Shown piece after piece: positions 1-12,600 of a stretch of DNA of 64,000 nucleotides (position 1 is its first letter; each line of letters starts with the position of its first letter). Source of the DNA: Linepithema humile. Lineage: Eukaryota > Arthropoda > Insecta > Hymenoptera > Formicidae. Under the pieces are notes generated by a model. It saw nothing but the letters and a program-made list of their open reading frames with translations. It ran no database searches and was not told the origin of the DNA. Both the position numbers and the translations under genes were made by a program. Location of the stretch: NCBI RefSeq assembly GCF_040581485.1, contig NC_090131.1:27974532-28038531 (forward strand), in the 5' to 3' direction.

Positions 1-71
1 AAGTGAGCGAAGTGTGTCTCGAGTGGCGCGTATTATGTGGGAGTTAAGGAAAAGGCAATTTCTGTACTCAC

Positions 72-1316
72 TCCTGCGTGAGCGTCGCGGTTGACGGTTT
101 TTCGATTTCCGTGCTAACCGTGCCACCGTCTGGCGTTCGTAGCGCGGCCTCCAGCGCGGCCGCTTCCTCCTCTTCCCTTAATTCTTCAGAGGCCTCCTCG
201 GGAATCGTTGTAATGTCCTCAATTGGCGGGAAGTCATTCCCGTTATCCTCCAGATGATTTTCCAGCATAGGATCGGAATTATTGTCGCCTGGTCGCGTCA
301 CTTCCTCGATATCGGAATCGATACCCTGTGTGATAGAATGGATACGTTAATTGACATGTATAATTTTGAAAATCGTCTCGCATTTAACATAAAACAAATA
401 ATTCTCGAAATACTCGATTATTTTTTGCGCGAGGAAAAAGAGTTAACATTTCTAGCAATACATTTTAGCAGGTGTTAAATATTAAAACAGGTCTTTTTAA
501 ATGCGTTAAATCGATGGCTATAAAAAGAATGCTGCATTTACCGTGATAACACATGCTTAAATAATTGAAAGAAGAGATCTCACTAAATTAAGCGAGATGA
601 ATAATTTAATTCTTCTTACTGGAACAACTAATTTTACACTTTATTTATGGGAATATTGAATTTTTCTGTTTCAGTAGTGAGATTTATTGATGTATTATTT
701 CAGTTACACATCACTGCGCTTTAATTCAATTTTAGAAGGGTCGAATACAGAAATACATATTTTGAGAGTGATTTAATAAAGATCCATCGTATTCCGACAC
801 CCGTGTCCCAAAAATGTCGCTCTACTCTAACTGACAGTGGATATTGAATTTTTATCTGCGTTTAACATGTATACGCAATACTTCCTTATCCGGAGAAGTA
901 CATCAAAATAAAGCTTTTACAAAATCTACTAATTTTACGAAATAATTTTTTGATATTATGGAATAACACAAAGCTTAAGAATGTAAAAAAATTCTGGCAA
1001 GAATTTAAAAGTTAAAATCCTGCAAATCCAGCGATTCTCTTTTCACCACAATTTGTCATAAGTTGGAGAAATGACTCCGAGTCGGAGATCCGCAGCTTTG
1101 TAATTCTCGCCTCCAAAATCTCTACGGATAATTACCCCTGGTTACTTAAGACAGATGATTTTTAATCTACAAGCACGCGCGCGCGGCGCCTTGTACGCCC
1201 CTCCTCCCCCCCCCCCCCGTCCCGCGTACCTGAGCGAAGTCCATGTAGAAGGAATCTCTGGAGTCGGAGCTGCCCTGGCGTAGCCGGAGGCTGAGATCCG
1301 GCGAGCTCTCTCCCAT
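72..1316 (-). CDS. 5' end of an unrecognised acidic protein (two exons, partial)
   Basis: Two minus-strand exons join in frame. Exon 1 (1316-1230) starts at an ATG in a good context (AAG before ATGG) and encodes 29 residues, beginning MGESSPDLSLRLRQ and ending FYMDFAQ, before the donor GTACGC. Exon 2 (325-72) follows a CACAG acceptor, opens with GIDSDIEEV, carries 84 codons plus two bases and ends at a strong GTGAGT donor. The following exon is outside the window. The visible part is Glu/Asp-rich (EEASEELREEEEAAALEAAL) with no signal peptide or membrane segment, so it looks like a disordered cytosolic N-terminus. A run of 13 C lies 11 bp past the first donor. I do not recognise the family. 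Splice phase, ATG context and coding bias support a real gene; the transcription start is unknown. Confidence 0.6.
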
Positions 1317-4300
1317 CTTCCTTATCTCCTTATCTCCTTCTCGCTTTTTCACCCCCGTGGCTCAACCGCACCTTCCTCACGGAGAGTCCTTGCTCTCCCT
1401 CGCGCCTCTCCTCGTTCCTTTCGCCCCTCTTGCGCGCCGACCCCCTCGTCTTTGTCTTCGACGAGCTCCTCGCCCTCTCTACGGACGGGGAATTCTAAAG
1501 AGGGTGGATCCTTGCGCACACAATCCACCGGGTTTGCAGCCTGAAAGAATCGGCCCTTGAAAGACAGATCGCCTCAACGCCATCATCTCCTCCACCTGCC
1601 TGCCCGCCCTTCGCGCGCGAGGGATAGCGGGAGATCGCGCGATGCGAAAATACACCGGTGAAAAGAGTCGGCGTACGTGAGCGCCGCGGCCCTCTTCTCA
1701 ACGACAACTCTTAAACCCCCGGATATCAAAGGCGTTTCTCTTTACCCCCTTCGCGAAGGACGAACGAGTGAGCACGCGCCGGGAAGCTGTGACTTTTACT
1801 TCGACGCTTATCCCGATTATTAATCGCACCAGCGATTCAGAAAAAAGTCACTAAGAATGCTTGTTAGAATTCAAATATATTGGTATCATTGTGAAGCTTA
1901 TTTCAATAATTATTATATAACATGCAGAAATATGAAACATAAATTCATTACGTTAATAATTGAGAGCTCACATTGTAATCAACTTTGTCGGTTTCGTTTG
2001 CTTTCTTTTGAGACGTTTTTTTATTCTTCAATTAACAGGTAGAAATAAGTCTTTTTATTAATTTATCGATTTAAAAAGAATAATTTAATTTTAAAATTAT
2101 CTTATTTAATAACAGAGAACTATGATCCATTATATTTCACAATTTTTGAGGACACCATCGGATAATCTCAGAAGCGAGTTTCGATGTTCTCAATTACGTA
2201 AGGTGACGAGATGGAACGTACTTTGTAAGATTGAAACTAATTAGTCAGGCAGAAAATTAAATCATGCTCTCTTTGAGTTAATTATATAGTTCATAGTGCG
2301 GTAATAATTTCAATCGAAAGTTCAGAACGCAATTACGGTATGATTGCTCAGTGGCTGCAGAGTTAACGGTAAACTGAATATTTCATTAGTGCGAAAGCGT
2401 AAAAGTCAGAGTCCTCGAGCAATTTTATTAAAGCGAGTTAAGTAAAACGCGCTGTTCGCGAAAAACGCATCGTGGGAAGTTGCAGTTTATCTTGGGAGAA
2501 GCGGACTTATGTGCTCAGCCCCCTTAGTCATGTTGTTTCTAAGCTTATAGCCAAACTGACTGCACAGAGTTGTTGTTAGCAGAGTAACAAGATACTCTGC
2601 TAAGACGCTGCTCTATGCGCGGAATGTATAATTACTTGCGAAAGTTGCTATGCAAAGCTTTCGGTGATTACAGCCTTCGAAACTTTAGCCACTTCATATA
2701 TGTCAGCGTTAAATGTCATGTGCCACGACAGTGAGGAAATTGGAGAGAGCCGATCGTTAATATACATTTATCGTGACGATATTTATCAAACCGAATATCG
2801 ACAGGATAAATCGGAAAATTACATGAAAACTATATATTGAAATTACACGGTGATCTACATGTTTGCTCGCGTATTCCTATTAAGAGCATTAAGGATGTTT
2901 ACTTTGAATTAAATATAAATATTGCGATGAAATATTTATTATAGTAGGATAAAAAAATTACGTTCAGCATAATTTCTCCGGAAAAAAAAAGAAACAAATA
3001 TTTTGAGGTAAAAAGTATGAGTCACGATAGACAAAGCAGTTCGATACTCGCAGCGTAGGAAGGCAATGCCCTCGTATCTGCGAAGGACACTTTGTCGTCC
3101 CACGAGTGATCCAGTATAGAGGCAGTGAAACGCTTCCTCGCCAGGACGCGGTAGCTCCGACGTCAATGAACATTCTTCCCGTTCAGACCCTAACGCCATT
3201 CCACGACGGACCCTTCCGTTCGTCGAACGTTTTATGGCTCGTATACGTGGCATCGAATATTTCTCCATCAAAATGACTCCCCCGCGCGCATTAGGGAAAC
3301 ACTGGGCACAGTGGAAACAATGTGGAGTCAGACCTAGCTAGCGTTCCGCTTCGCCCGCAATAAGACAAATAATTTTGCGGCTGCAGTGTGGCGTGCGGAA
3401 TAATATGATATCGATCGCGAGCTCTCGTCCGGGAATAATTACTGGATCGCATAATTGCTATTAATAACGTTCTTCTAACAATTATATTGCAATAATTCAA
3501 GTTATTGATCGCGTAGCTGAACCAAATATCGCTTTTGCTTTGACATTTATTCACAAAATTACTGTTCATCAAAAAATAAGAGATTAAATTTGTGGTTAAA
3601 ATATGAAAGCGTTAATAATTAATATACTTCAGTTAAATAGAACGAGTGTGAACAAACGAACGAGAAAGTATTGTATGTTTAATACATGATAGAATAATTT
3701 ATGGGCATCAAAGTAGAACATGGTGGAAAAGCGACTATATCGATGCAGTAAGATGGATGGATTGCGTTTGTAAGAATCCGTACGATGATTCTATATCCGA
3801 CAGTGTTGTTTCTCTGGTACAGTAGTGCAGTTGTTGCTTTCCCAGAATTCCGCAGCAACGATTTTCCGTTGCTTGCGTCGCGTGCGGGAAAAAGGCAGCG
3901 GTTTCCACTCCGCGTTCATGCTCGGAAGCAGTTCATTGCCTTTTTACACTGGCGATGTCGCGTTCCAGCGTTTTATCTAAACTATACGTCTCGTTGCTAG
4001 ATGCACGCAATAAAGCACGCAACAGAATGAAAAATAAACGTCGGGAAATGATAGACCGAGAGCCATCAAGTCATATCAAAACGCAAAAAATATAGCAGTT
4101 TGATATTTGCGTGCCACTTGAGAAACGGTTGAATATTTATCGCGACTTATCCGTTCCGACGTGTTGAATTGAAATCTCGTTAGAGCAGAGTTAGACTTTT
4201 TAATTCAAACAATTTTTTTTATTTTCAAAATAACTAACACAGCTTTATTGGCTCCGAAACTTAATTCGCAGAATTTAAATAACGATCGGGGCTTCTTTTA

Positions 4301-4680
4301 ATTATTTCAAGCACGGACATTATTGACGTCTCAGCGTTTTCTCTAAGGAGATTCCAGCCAATTCCAGATTGGCCCAAAAATACTTCCGCAAATTTCGGTC
4401 ATCTATTTCAAGAATAACCAAAAATACGTCGTCCGATTCCACGTCTTACGATTTCTCATGCAAAACATCATAATTTAATCATGCCACATAATGAATAATA
4501 ATTCATCTCCATCGTTTAACATGCCAATTTCGATCGATTTAGCGTAAAGCGGGAGTACGTGTGCGTCAGCCAATTAATTCCTTTCCCTCCAACGCCGAAT
4601 ATCGCCACTTCCGCATGTCTTCGTCTCATATCTTGCACGTCAAGAAAAGTCAGTTCAAAAAAAAGAAAGAAATTACTTTA
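1317..4680. other. Upstream region without a supported gene
   Basis: On the minus strand the first 400 bp (1317-1720) are purine-rich and GC-rich, and probably hold the 5' UTR and promoter of the acidic-protein gene. The rest is AT-rich. A minus-strand open frame at 2939-3271 has no recognisable domain or splice logic. I see no RNA gene. Confidence 0.3.
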
Positions 4681-5480
4681 CTTACGGGGTGAGCTCATGA
4701 CATTTGTCGCCTTCCGGCGTTCATCTTCCCGCACCCTTCGTCGTCGCTTGCCCGAGAACGACGCATCCTCCCTCTCACATCGTAGTACGCACCGTGCAGT
4801 CTTTCGTTTTCACTTTCATTCGGCGCCTCCACTCGCCGGGCTCGGCCGCGGACCCGTCATCTGCCGCCTTCCGCCTCTACCCGGATCCACCGCGAATCCA
4901 TATTCCGTAATCGGTGCCTAACGCTGCCGTTGCCGCCGCCGCACCACCCACAGGTTGTAAACACACGCACCAACGCGTTTCTTTACGCACACGCGTGCCT
5001 GACAGCGGGGGGGTGCGTACGAGCCGCGCGCGTTTTTCTCGCGAGTTTTTTTTTTCGTTCGGAGAAAAGATCTGCGAAAAAAGGCGCGTGACTAAACTTT
5101 CTTTTCTGTATCGACTTCTCGACGAATTTTTTTTTTTCACGGCGCTCCGGAAAAAGGAAACTTGTTGAGCGAATCAAGCGGAAGGGAAAGAAAGTGGGGT
5201 GCGATGTAAGAGAGAGAATGTTTTCCGAAATTGAGTTCGGGGATGGAACGCGGATCAATCGTGGCGCGTGTACACGAGGCACGGAGACACTTCGGCACCT
5301 CCCGAAGGGCGCGCCACGCGAGGCATCGACATCCTGCGAGGGTCGCCGGGCTGCTGCGATGGCCCGGGCGTCGCGACGGGAGCGCCCGCGCCGCGACGCC
5401 GCCACCCGCCGCACGCCGCTGCGCCGGACGACGTTGTTGTATCGCGGCGCACGCTCGTAACGAAAACGGAGGCGTCGGAA
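4681..5480. promoter_or_regulatory. GC-rich, CpG-dense island
   Basis: About 800 bp much richer in GC than its surroundings, densest at 5260-5460, with many CG dinucleotides and several overlapping open frames on both strands. Such multi-frame openness is expected of GC-rich non-coding DNA. The likeliest role is a CpG promoter or an alternative 5' UTR exon for the minus-strand gene at the left edge. This is inference from composition only. Confidence 0.3.
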
Positions 5481-6234
5481 GAGAAAGATCGGATGACGTT
5501 TCATCGATATCCTCTTCATTTTGCAGAAAAAATTGGAATCTCGATTATCGAAATAATGCAGAAATAACGCTTCACTTTTCCTATATTCTTAAACATTATC
5601 AAATATTCGTAGTTTTCTGTATAATTATTCGTACTATAAATATATTTCATATATGTTGCAAGTTTTTTACGCACATGTGCCCTTCAAATTGCTACTGAAA
5701 AATAAGGATAACTGGAAGTAAAACATTCTTCACGCTTAAAAACGGAAATTAATAATGCATAAAACATTTATAATAAAATAGAATACAAATTTTATGAAAA
5801 TACAATTCAAAAAAATAATCTTTAAAGATATTTCGGAAAATATACATTGTTCGGGATAAATTACGAAAATATGTAATATTTGAACACATTTAGATTATGT
5901 TTATTTCTGCCATTTAAAATAAGATAATATAAAATAAGATATAATGTGCTGCATGTTCTGGTGTAAAAAGTAAAACTAAATATACATATCTTCTCCACAG
6001 AGTGCAAAAATTGTAACCGTATTACACTTCTTGTAAAATAACGATAATATCAATGATAATATATTATACAGATAAATATGGCTTATGTGTATGTATAGGT
6101 GTTAGTACAATATTCTTATCATATATATATATATATGCGCGGATTTCATTATTTTTTCAGTCTCATACTAGTTTTCCATGCACCTGTCTTTAATCCACAC
6201 ACGACGTTTGGACACTTTACCAAGCGTACATGCA
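5481..6234. other. Vamp7: AT-rich spacer with the probable VAMP7 3' UTR
   Basis: There is no open frame of note. Because VAMP7 is read on the minus strand, its 3' UTR falls here. TTTATT at 5900-5905 reads AATAAA on the minus strand, about 330 bp past the stop codon, and is a plausible polyadenylation signal. Confidence 0.3.
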
Positions 6235-7246
6235 TTAGTTTCCGACACATTTTTGCCAGGCAGGACCTCCGCACGTTATAGAAACAATCACATATATTAC
6301 AACCTGCAGTAAAAAAGACCGGATAACATTAGAGTGTGATAAAATTTGAAGAAACCTAAAATCGATTACAATATTAAACTTACGATCAAAATTATACCAA
6401 CAACAACATAGATTTTGACATTTTTCCAAAATAAGGAGCGCGCTAAATTTCTGCTTGTCTTCCTGAACGTGACGGACTAAAATAAGAAATTTATTGTATT
6501 AATATTGTACAATTAATATAACGTTAATTGTGCGCATGGTTTTACATACATTGGCAGACAAATTTTCTGTTTTGTTCACAAGCAGTTCTAATCGTTCACC
6601 ACGCATCGCTATATTGTCGATATTTTTTACCATAATGTCCTTAAGTTCATCTAGTTCACCATGAACTTTGGACAATCTATCAAGATCTTTGGATTCGCTG
6701 TAATGTTTCTAACAACAGAAAAAAATATGATGAAAAACATGATGTGGAAATAAAAACATATGCAGCAGATATAGGAAGCTTCTCTCAACATAGAAAATAC
6801 TTGTTATATATATTTAGACTGCTCTTAAGTTTGAATTTTAATTACCATTTCATTAGCCAAAACACGGCCAAATTCTGTATTCATGGCATATGCTACGGCA
6901 GTTTGAGCACCTGGTCCATAAACAGCCAAGAACCTCCTCTTAATTTCGTTGAGGTATAAAAATGCTCTGGATCTTTGAAAATCCTACAATCAATTTTCAT
7001 TATACACACGATAACAAAGTTTATCACACGCTTCATACATACATCATCGGTAATACACATGTAAATAAGGCGATCTTCGCAAATATAATGGAAAAGATAA
7101 GGCCCTTGCGAGTATGTGAGTTTGTCATTGTCCGGTGGTATTTTTGCTAAGATCTTTGCTGTAACTTCTTCAAAATTTCCAACACATGCAGCATGTTTTG
7201 CCAATATAATTGTCCCACGGGCCACTACGCTGTATAAAATTGGCAT
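6235..7246 (-). CDS. Vamp7: VAMP7, longin-type R-SNARE
   Basis: A complete 220-residue protein, the usual VAMP7 length. Coding exons on the minus strand are 7246-7043, 6983-6846, 6708-6550, 6476-6384 and 6303-6235; all four introns are phase 0 with GT-AG ends. Residues 1 to about 115 form the longin domain (opens MPILYSVVARG; LFHYICEDRLIYMCITDD). Residues 125-185 form the R-SNARE coiled coil with the zero-layer arginine at R150 (NIAMRGERLELL). Residues about 188-208 are the C-terminal membrane anchor, followed by CGGPAWQKCVGN in the lumen. VAMP7 drives fusion of late endosomal, lysosomal and secretory vesicles with target membranes by pairing with Q-SNAREs; the longin domain folds back to inhibit it. 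The ATG is fixed by homology to the family start and follows an acceptor TTACAG 8 bp upstream. The gene points away from the mARC genes. Confidence 0.95.
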
Positions 7247-7254
7247 ATTGATAG

Positions 7255-7773
7255 CTGTAACAAAGAGCACACAATTAATTAAATATAATAAATAAATTTT
7301 ACAACACTATTCTTAAAATATGCCTTGTAATTTAATATATTTTCTATTGACTTTAATTTTTATCTTTAATCATGGACAAACGCAGTAAATGATAGTATTA
7401 TCCGCCCAATAGGATTTCTTTATCATATCACAACAGAAACAACAGGCCATATTATGGTCGGCAGACAAAATCTACATAATCCAAACAAATGTAAAATTTG
7501 ATTTTGAATATGGAAAATTAAAAACGTATCAATAATGACATATATTAGCTGTGATGTTGTCGAAATTAATAGTAATTTCTATCTACATACACACACACGT
7601 ACGTAAATATGTATATGTTCACAATCTTAACCTCCAATTTGATGATATAATGCAACAAACCAAGGTTTCGAAACACTTTTGACTGCTTAGACTCTGACTG
7701 AATGCAAAAAATATCATTAACAATTAATGAAAAAAAGGATAGATCACACTGATGATCTAATACTCGACCTTAC
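7255..7773 (-). other. Vamp7: VAMP7 5' UTR intron
   Basis: An acceptor TTACAG sits 8 bp before the VAMP7 start codon, and a good donor TGAG|GTAAGG lies at 7774/7773 on the minus strand. Together they predict a 519 bp intron inside the 5' UTR, with the first non-coding exon just above 7774. The transcription start is not determined but should lie below about 7960. Confidence 0.5.
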
Positions 7774-7960
7774 CTCAGTACAAAGCGATTTAATTAAACG
7801 AATAGCTGCGCACTTTTCTATTTACGTCTTGGGCAATGTAACACTATTCTTAAATTTATACATCTGTCTACGATAATGATTAATCCATTAAATTATTGCT
7901 TCTTCTCGATAATTTTGACAAAAACATTAAAACACTTCCCGCGACATAAACACTGTCATC

Positions 7961-9112
7961 TCATGAAATCATCGATGAGTGAGTGCGTCAGTTCATATGA
8001 TGGGTGACAACCTGTGATAGTGGGAATTCTTGAAGTAAACTTGATTTTGCGCACATTGCAAGGCGCGAAGCTTGAAATTATTGTAGTATTCAATACCATA
8101 AACAAATAAATGTTTAATTAAGAAATAAATTAATAAATGTTTAAAAAAATAAATTCAATTCTTATCTAACAATAGATTGTCTTTACGTTAATTGAAATAT
8201 ATAGCATATTTTTGTGGTTTTAAAGTACAAAATATAATTAAATCAATTACACAATCTTGTTTCATAAAATAGTAAATTTTCTGTTGCCGAATTAATTAAT
8301 ATTATGTATTTTAAATTTTGTTAGATAAAAAGTTTTGTGTTTTTTTATCAATAAAAAATTTAATGTAAGTATTAATGTATTGTATACTTTTTATTTTACA
8401 TTAATTATTATATTTTTTATTTGTTGCTAAAATGTCATATTGGGAAATTATTTATTACTTTATTTTAGATATAGTAATTTAGTTATATTTTTATTACTGA
8501 TATAATATTGGACATTGGATGTCAATATATATATATATGTTTTTCAAACTGACAGTACTTGCGATTGATAAAGTGCACTTGTAAAATGCGCAACACTTTT
8601 TGTTTATGAATCATCAAATGACTGTATAAACTAATCTAATTAAGTTTTCGATAAAACCAAATTATATACTGACAACGAGTATTTCTTCGAATATATTAGC
8701 TTCCGATTAACTATAAAAATTTTTAAGGAAAACTTATTTATTTCAATTAACCCAAAAATATAATTTTCATGCGAAAATAATGCAATATGCGAAAATTTAT
8801 TTTGATATGTGTATATATTACAAGATCGTCGTGATTTCTCGCGTCTCACATAATTCAATGTATTTATAATGATGATTCAGTAGCTTTGAAAGCAGTATTA
8901 ATATGCGAGTCGTTATCTGCGTCATTATATGCGAATCTTATATCGTTTCAATATCAGTGATACTTACTGGGCTGATACTGGACACACGATATTGGAATAA
9001 TATTAGAATTCAAATATTTATGCGATGTTGATCACGATGCTGCGCTAGACTTATCTAAATTTTATATATTATGTCAATTTTGTAACAAGATCAGCATGTA
9101 GTATCCCGCCAA
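7961..9112. other. Intergenic region between divergent VAMP7 and mARC-a
   Basis: AT-rich DNA with short TA runs, and no coding exon seen. It separates the minus-strand VAMP7 5' end from the left edge of the tandem duplication, so regulatory sequences of both genes could lie here. Confidence 0.4.
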
Positions 9113-9500
9113 CATTGAAACTTATACAGCCTCGGATTGTCACTACATCGGTTGTAAATCCCTATCTGGGTATTTCTTAAAATTCCACGAAGCCGGCGCA
9201 CGTGTCGTGACAGACTGGCGCATGTGCCATTCACGTTCATAGAAAGCTGTGCTCCAATTTTGGACTCCCATATCACGTCGGTATCCTCAGGTATCCTCTC
9301 ACTCGTACGTATCGACACAACGCCCACTGCACTGGCTACTCCGATTTACTACAATGATAGAAGGAGATAACAGAACGTAACACGAAGATAACGGTGCTTC
9401 GTCACGAGGAAGGAGATGGCTGCGGCGTGCACGTGAAGTCTGAGCCAGTGCTGCAAAGGCTGCGAAGAGAGACGTGGTTAGGTAGTAAACCGCGTGATCC

Positions 9501-9543
9501 TTAAAAGGCGACCCTGAGAGTTCCTTGCCGAAAAGTCAGTTTG
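9501..9543 (+). promoter_or_regulatory. mARC: Predicted mARC-a core promoter
   Basis: TTAAAAGG at 9501 is a TATA-like box, and GTCAGTTTG at 9535-9543 matches the insect initiator TCAGTT with the start A at 9538. The spacing of about 37 bp is slightly long. The proposed start codon lies 73 bp downstream of the initiator. Transcript ends would be needed to confirm it. Confidence 0.35.
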
Positions 9544-9610
9544 TGAAACTACGACTGTTTCTAAAAAGTTACTTCGATTTATTGAAACATCGTCAACCTT
9601 GGCAATAGTT

Positions 9611-12600
9611 ATGGGTAAATATTAGTATTGTTTAATATAATTTGCAATCAGTTGATTTTGTTGCTTCTGTTGCTAAAAGAATTTTAATATGATGTAAAAT
9701 ATTTTTTACCGGTATATTGATTTTTTATCGATAAAAATAAGCAGCAGTTAAATAAATTGCGAGAGTCAACATGAGATTGTTGAATAGCGAGAAACAAATA
9801 AAACATGTGAAACAAGATAAGATTGTATATATAGTTAGGTAACATGGATTAATATGAAATTATAAGTTTAAAGAAATATTAATGAAAACTATTTAAACCT
9901 TAAGAAATGATAAGTAATAAAATAACAATTACTTTTTTCTAACAAAGAATACAATAATAAAAATGCAAGTGTAAAATAATTCAAGAGTGAAAAAGAAGAG
10001 AAAAAAACAGATGCAAATGAAGAATTGAAAAATAAAATTACGTCAGACGATAAATATGTAAATAAAATGTAAAATGCGATAAGAACATTATATTTAGTGA
10101 CTTGTTTGAACTGATAATGATGATAAATGAACAGAAACTCTTTGAGGCCAACAATGATAAGTAAAAAAATGTGTGGAATTTAAAAACATTCATAAAATTT
10201 GTGGTGAAATTATAATGTGATGTCTCCCCCATAATTTTTAATTAGTGAAATTAATGAGCTTAATTATGTGCACGAAGTGGAAAATAATTTTATTCTGAAT
10301 GATATCGCTTTTTTTGCTTCGTATTATTTATTTCTATTCAGGCACAGCAAATTATAATACGTTCATAACATAGTGACATAATTTGGTATGTTTATTTATC
10401 GATTATATAATAAACAAAACCAGTACGAATATAGAATTAATCTTAAAAGATCGTAAACGATTGAAAGGCGTAAGAGTGGAAAAGCGTTATAACTCGCGGA
10501 ATGACCGCATGGAATCCGGCATTTCGCACGGCACATTTCCTACGAACAATGCATGTATTTTCTCCCAATTTTATTCCTCTCACGCGATGAGCAGCTTTAC
10601 TTCGTCATTAAACATTATTGACTGGAACAAATGATGATAAGTGCGCAATTTTCTGTTGCCGAGTGTGAAAAAGGAATACTTTATTATTTAAATGTATATA
10701 TGAATCTTATCAATGTATACTATTCATCAACCAATCACAACGAAGATATTTTTATCTATTAACTATCATAACAATATATATACATTTAATATGCTCTTTA
10801 CTTTTATATAAATTTTTACCAATAGTCGTAATTGTTTTAAGTCGCTGAAGAGATCGAATAAATCATGCTTAAGGCATTGAAAGACTAGCAGTCCCCTCGT
10901 GTTCGAATAATACCTGTTTCTTGTAATATTGATTTTGTCAAGCGTGCGTAAGGTCCCCTAAATGTCCACACAAATAGGATTTCCTCTTTCAGAAAGTATA
11001 TATCCAAGGACTCGTATGTATATATAAAAATACGTCTTTGTTTTATTTATTTAGTTGGAAAAAAAGGTATGAATAATAATCTCTCATATGATTTTTTTCT
11101 TTTGAATGGAATTTTTTAAGATGTATGCTTGTTTACAAAAATGCTAATAATAATTTATTAAAATGTGACAAATTATTTTTGTGCAGATTTTTTTGACTCC
11201 CATTTGTTCGAAAGATCACCGCGATAAACTACCGTGTACGTGATTTGCATAAAATTCGTATTTGTTAACGCACCTGTTGTGTCACGTTGTATTCTTCCGT
11301 TATTTAATATTTTTCATTTAGAAGATGAACAGAATATAATGTTTTTTTTCTTTCTTTTCTGGCCGATTAGCTGCACAATAGTTCTGCTTGTTTTTAAAGT
11401 CGAGTGCCGTTACTCAGCACTTCTTAATCGCTAACCATTGACATTGTAGAAATATCTGCTGCTATTAAAGTGTTTTTACTGCTTCTTACTTTTCTGTATT
11501 TATTATGAAAAAAATACGATTTATGAGAAATTTTAATTATTATATAATATTGACACAATAAAAAATGGCAGTTTTAAAATATCTTACATATTTTCTTATT
11601 AAAGAATTTGATAGCATTGATTGTCTTAATTAAAAATTAAAAATTGTACTATAAAAATTTAATTTGCGCGTACTCAATTAGCATATAAAATTTATCTTGT
11701 AATTATTTTGTATTGCGCAAATTGCACGTTATTCATAATGTAGGCAATTTTATCCAAAGTATAGCGTGGTTGGAGAAACAGACCTATGTGATTTGCATGC
11801 AGAGTGTTAATTAGCAAGCTATTTAACACTTAAATTAACGGAATTTTCTTAGTAGAAGCTTATCCATCATTTACACTGTTACTAACGACTGATTCCACTT
11901 TAACAAAAGCTAATATTACAAGGTAAAGATGAAAACCTAGCAGTAAGAATTTTGTACGAGCTTTACATTACACTGGCTCGCTGTGCTTCGTTGCGTTCAA
12001 TTTCATCGTGTACGCGTTGACCGGTTTCGCACGTATGCATGTCATTATGTGCCGATGAAAAACGAGCACAAAAAATGAATATGTACTACATCCGTTTCCA
12101 TTTCGCGTTTAAAGCGACAGAACGACATATTTTCCTAAGTATTGAGTTTAAATTAATTTACTATCACGAAATATCACACGCACGTGCATTTATGTACGTC
12201 GAAAATATCTATTATTTTTTGCATCTGAAATTCCTTCCGATCATTTTTTAGCAACATTAAGTACATCGTAATTTGAAACTGTTATACATCACGGTAAACG
12301 ATCAGGTGACCTCATTTAACCACCATTTTATGAAAAGTTTCCGGAATTCATGAAACCGGTTGTGCATCGTGAAGACCCAATTTTTGCCACGAGAAAGAAA
12401 TATGTTGTTACACAACTTAAGTAACGCCAACGTCACGACGATATTAAATGCTTGAACGTCATGTCGTTAAATGCACGCTCATTGAATATACGATTGAATC
12501 ATATCTCTATTTGTTACGCAATTGTTCATTCGCTCAATATTGAACTCATATAGTTTAACACGAGACAATTGAAATCATAAGTTTCTATTTTTTTCAATCT

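Noticed and set aside
4914..5698. Several long overlapping open frames on both strands
   Set aside because: They lie in a GC-rich island where stop codons are rare; compositions are Arg/Ala/Pro-rich and mutually exclusive.
9091..9327. Minus-strand open frame with Arg/Cys-rich translation at the left edge of the duplication
   Set aside because: Only its middle part is kept in unit 2, where the insertion replaces the rest; it overlaps the mARC promoter region and has no known motif.
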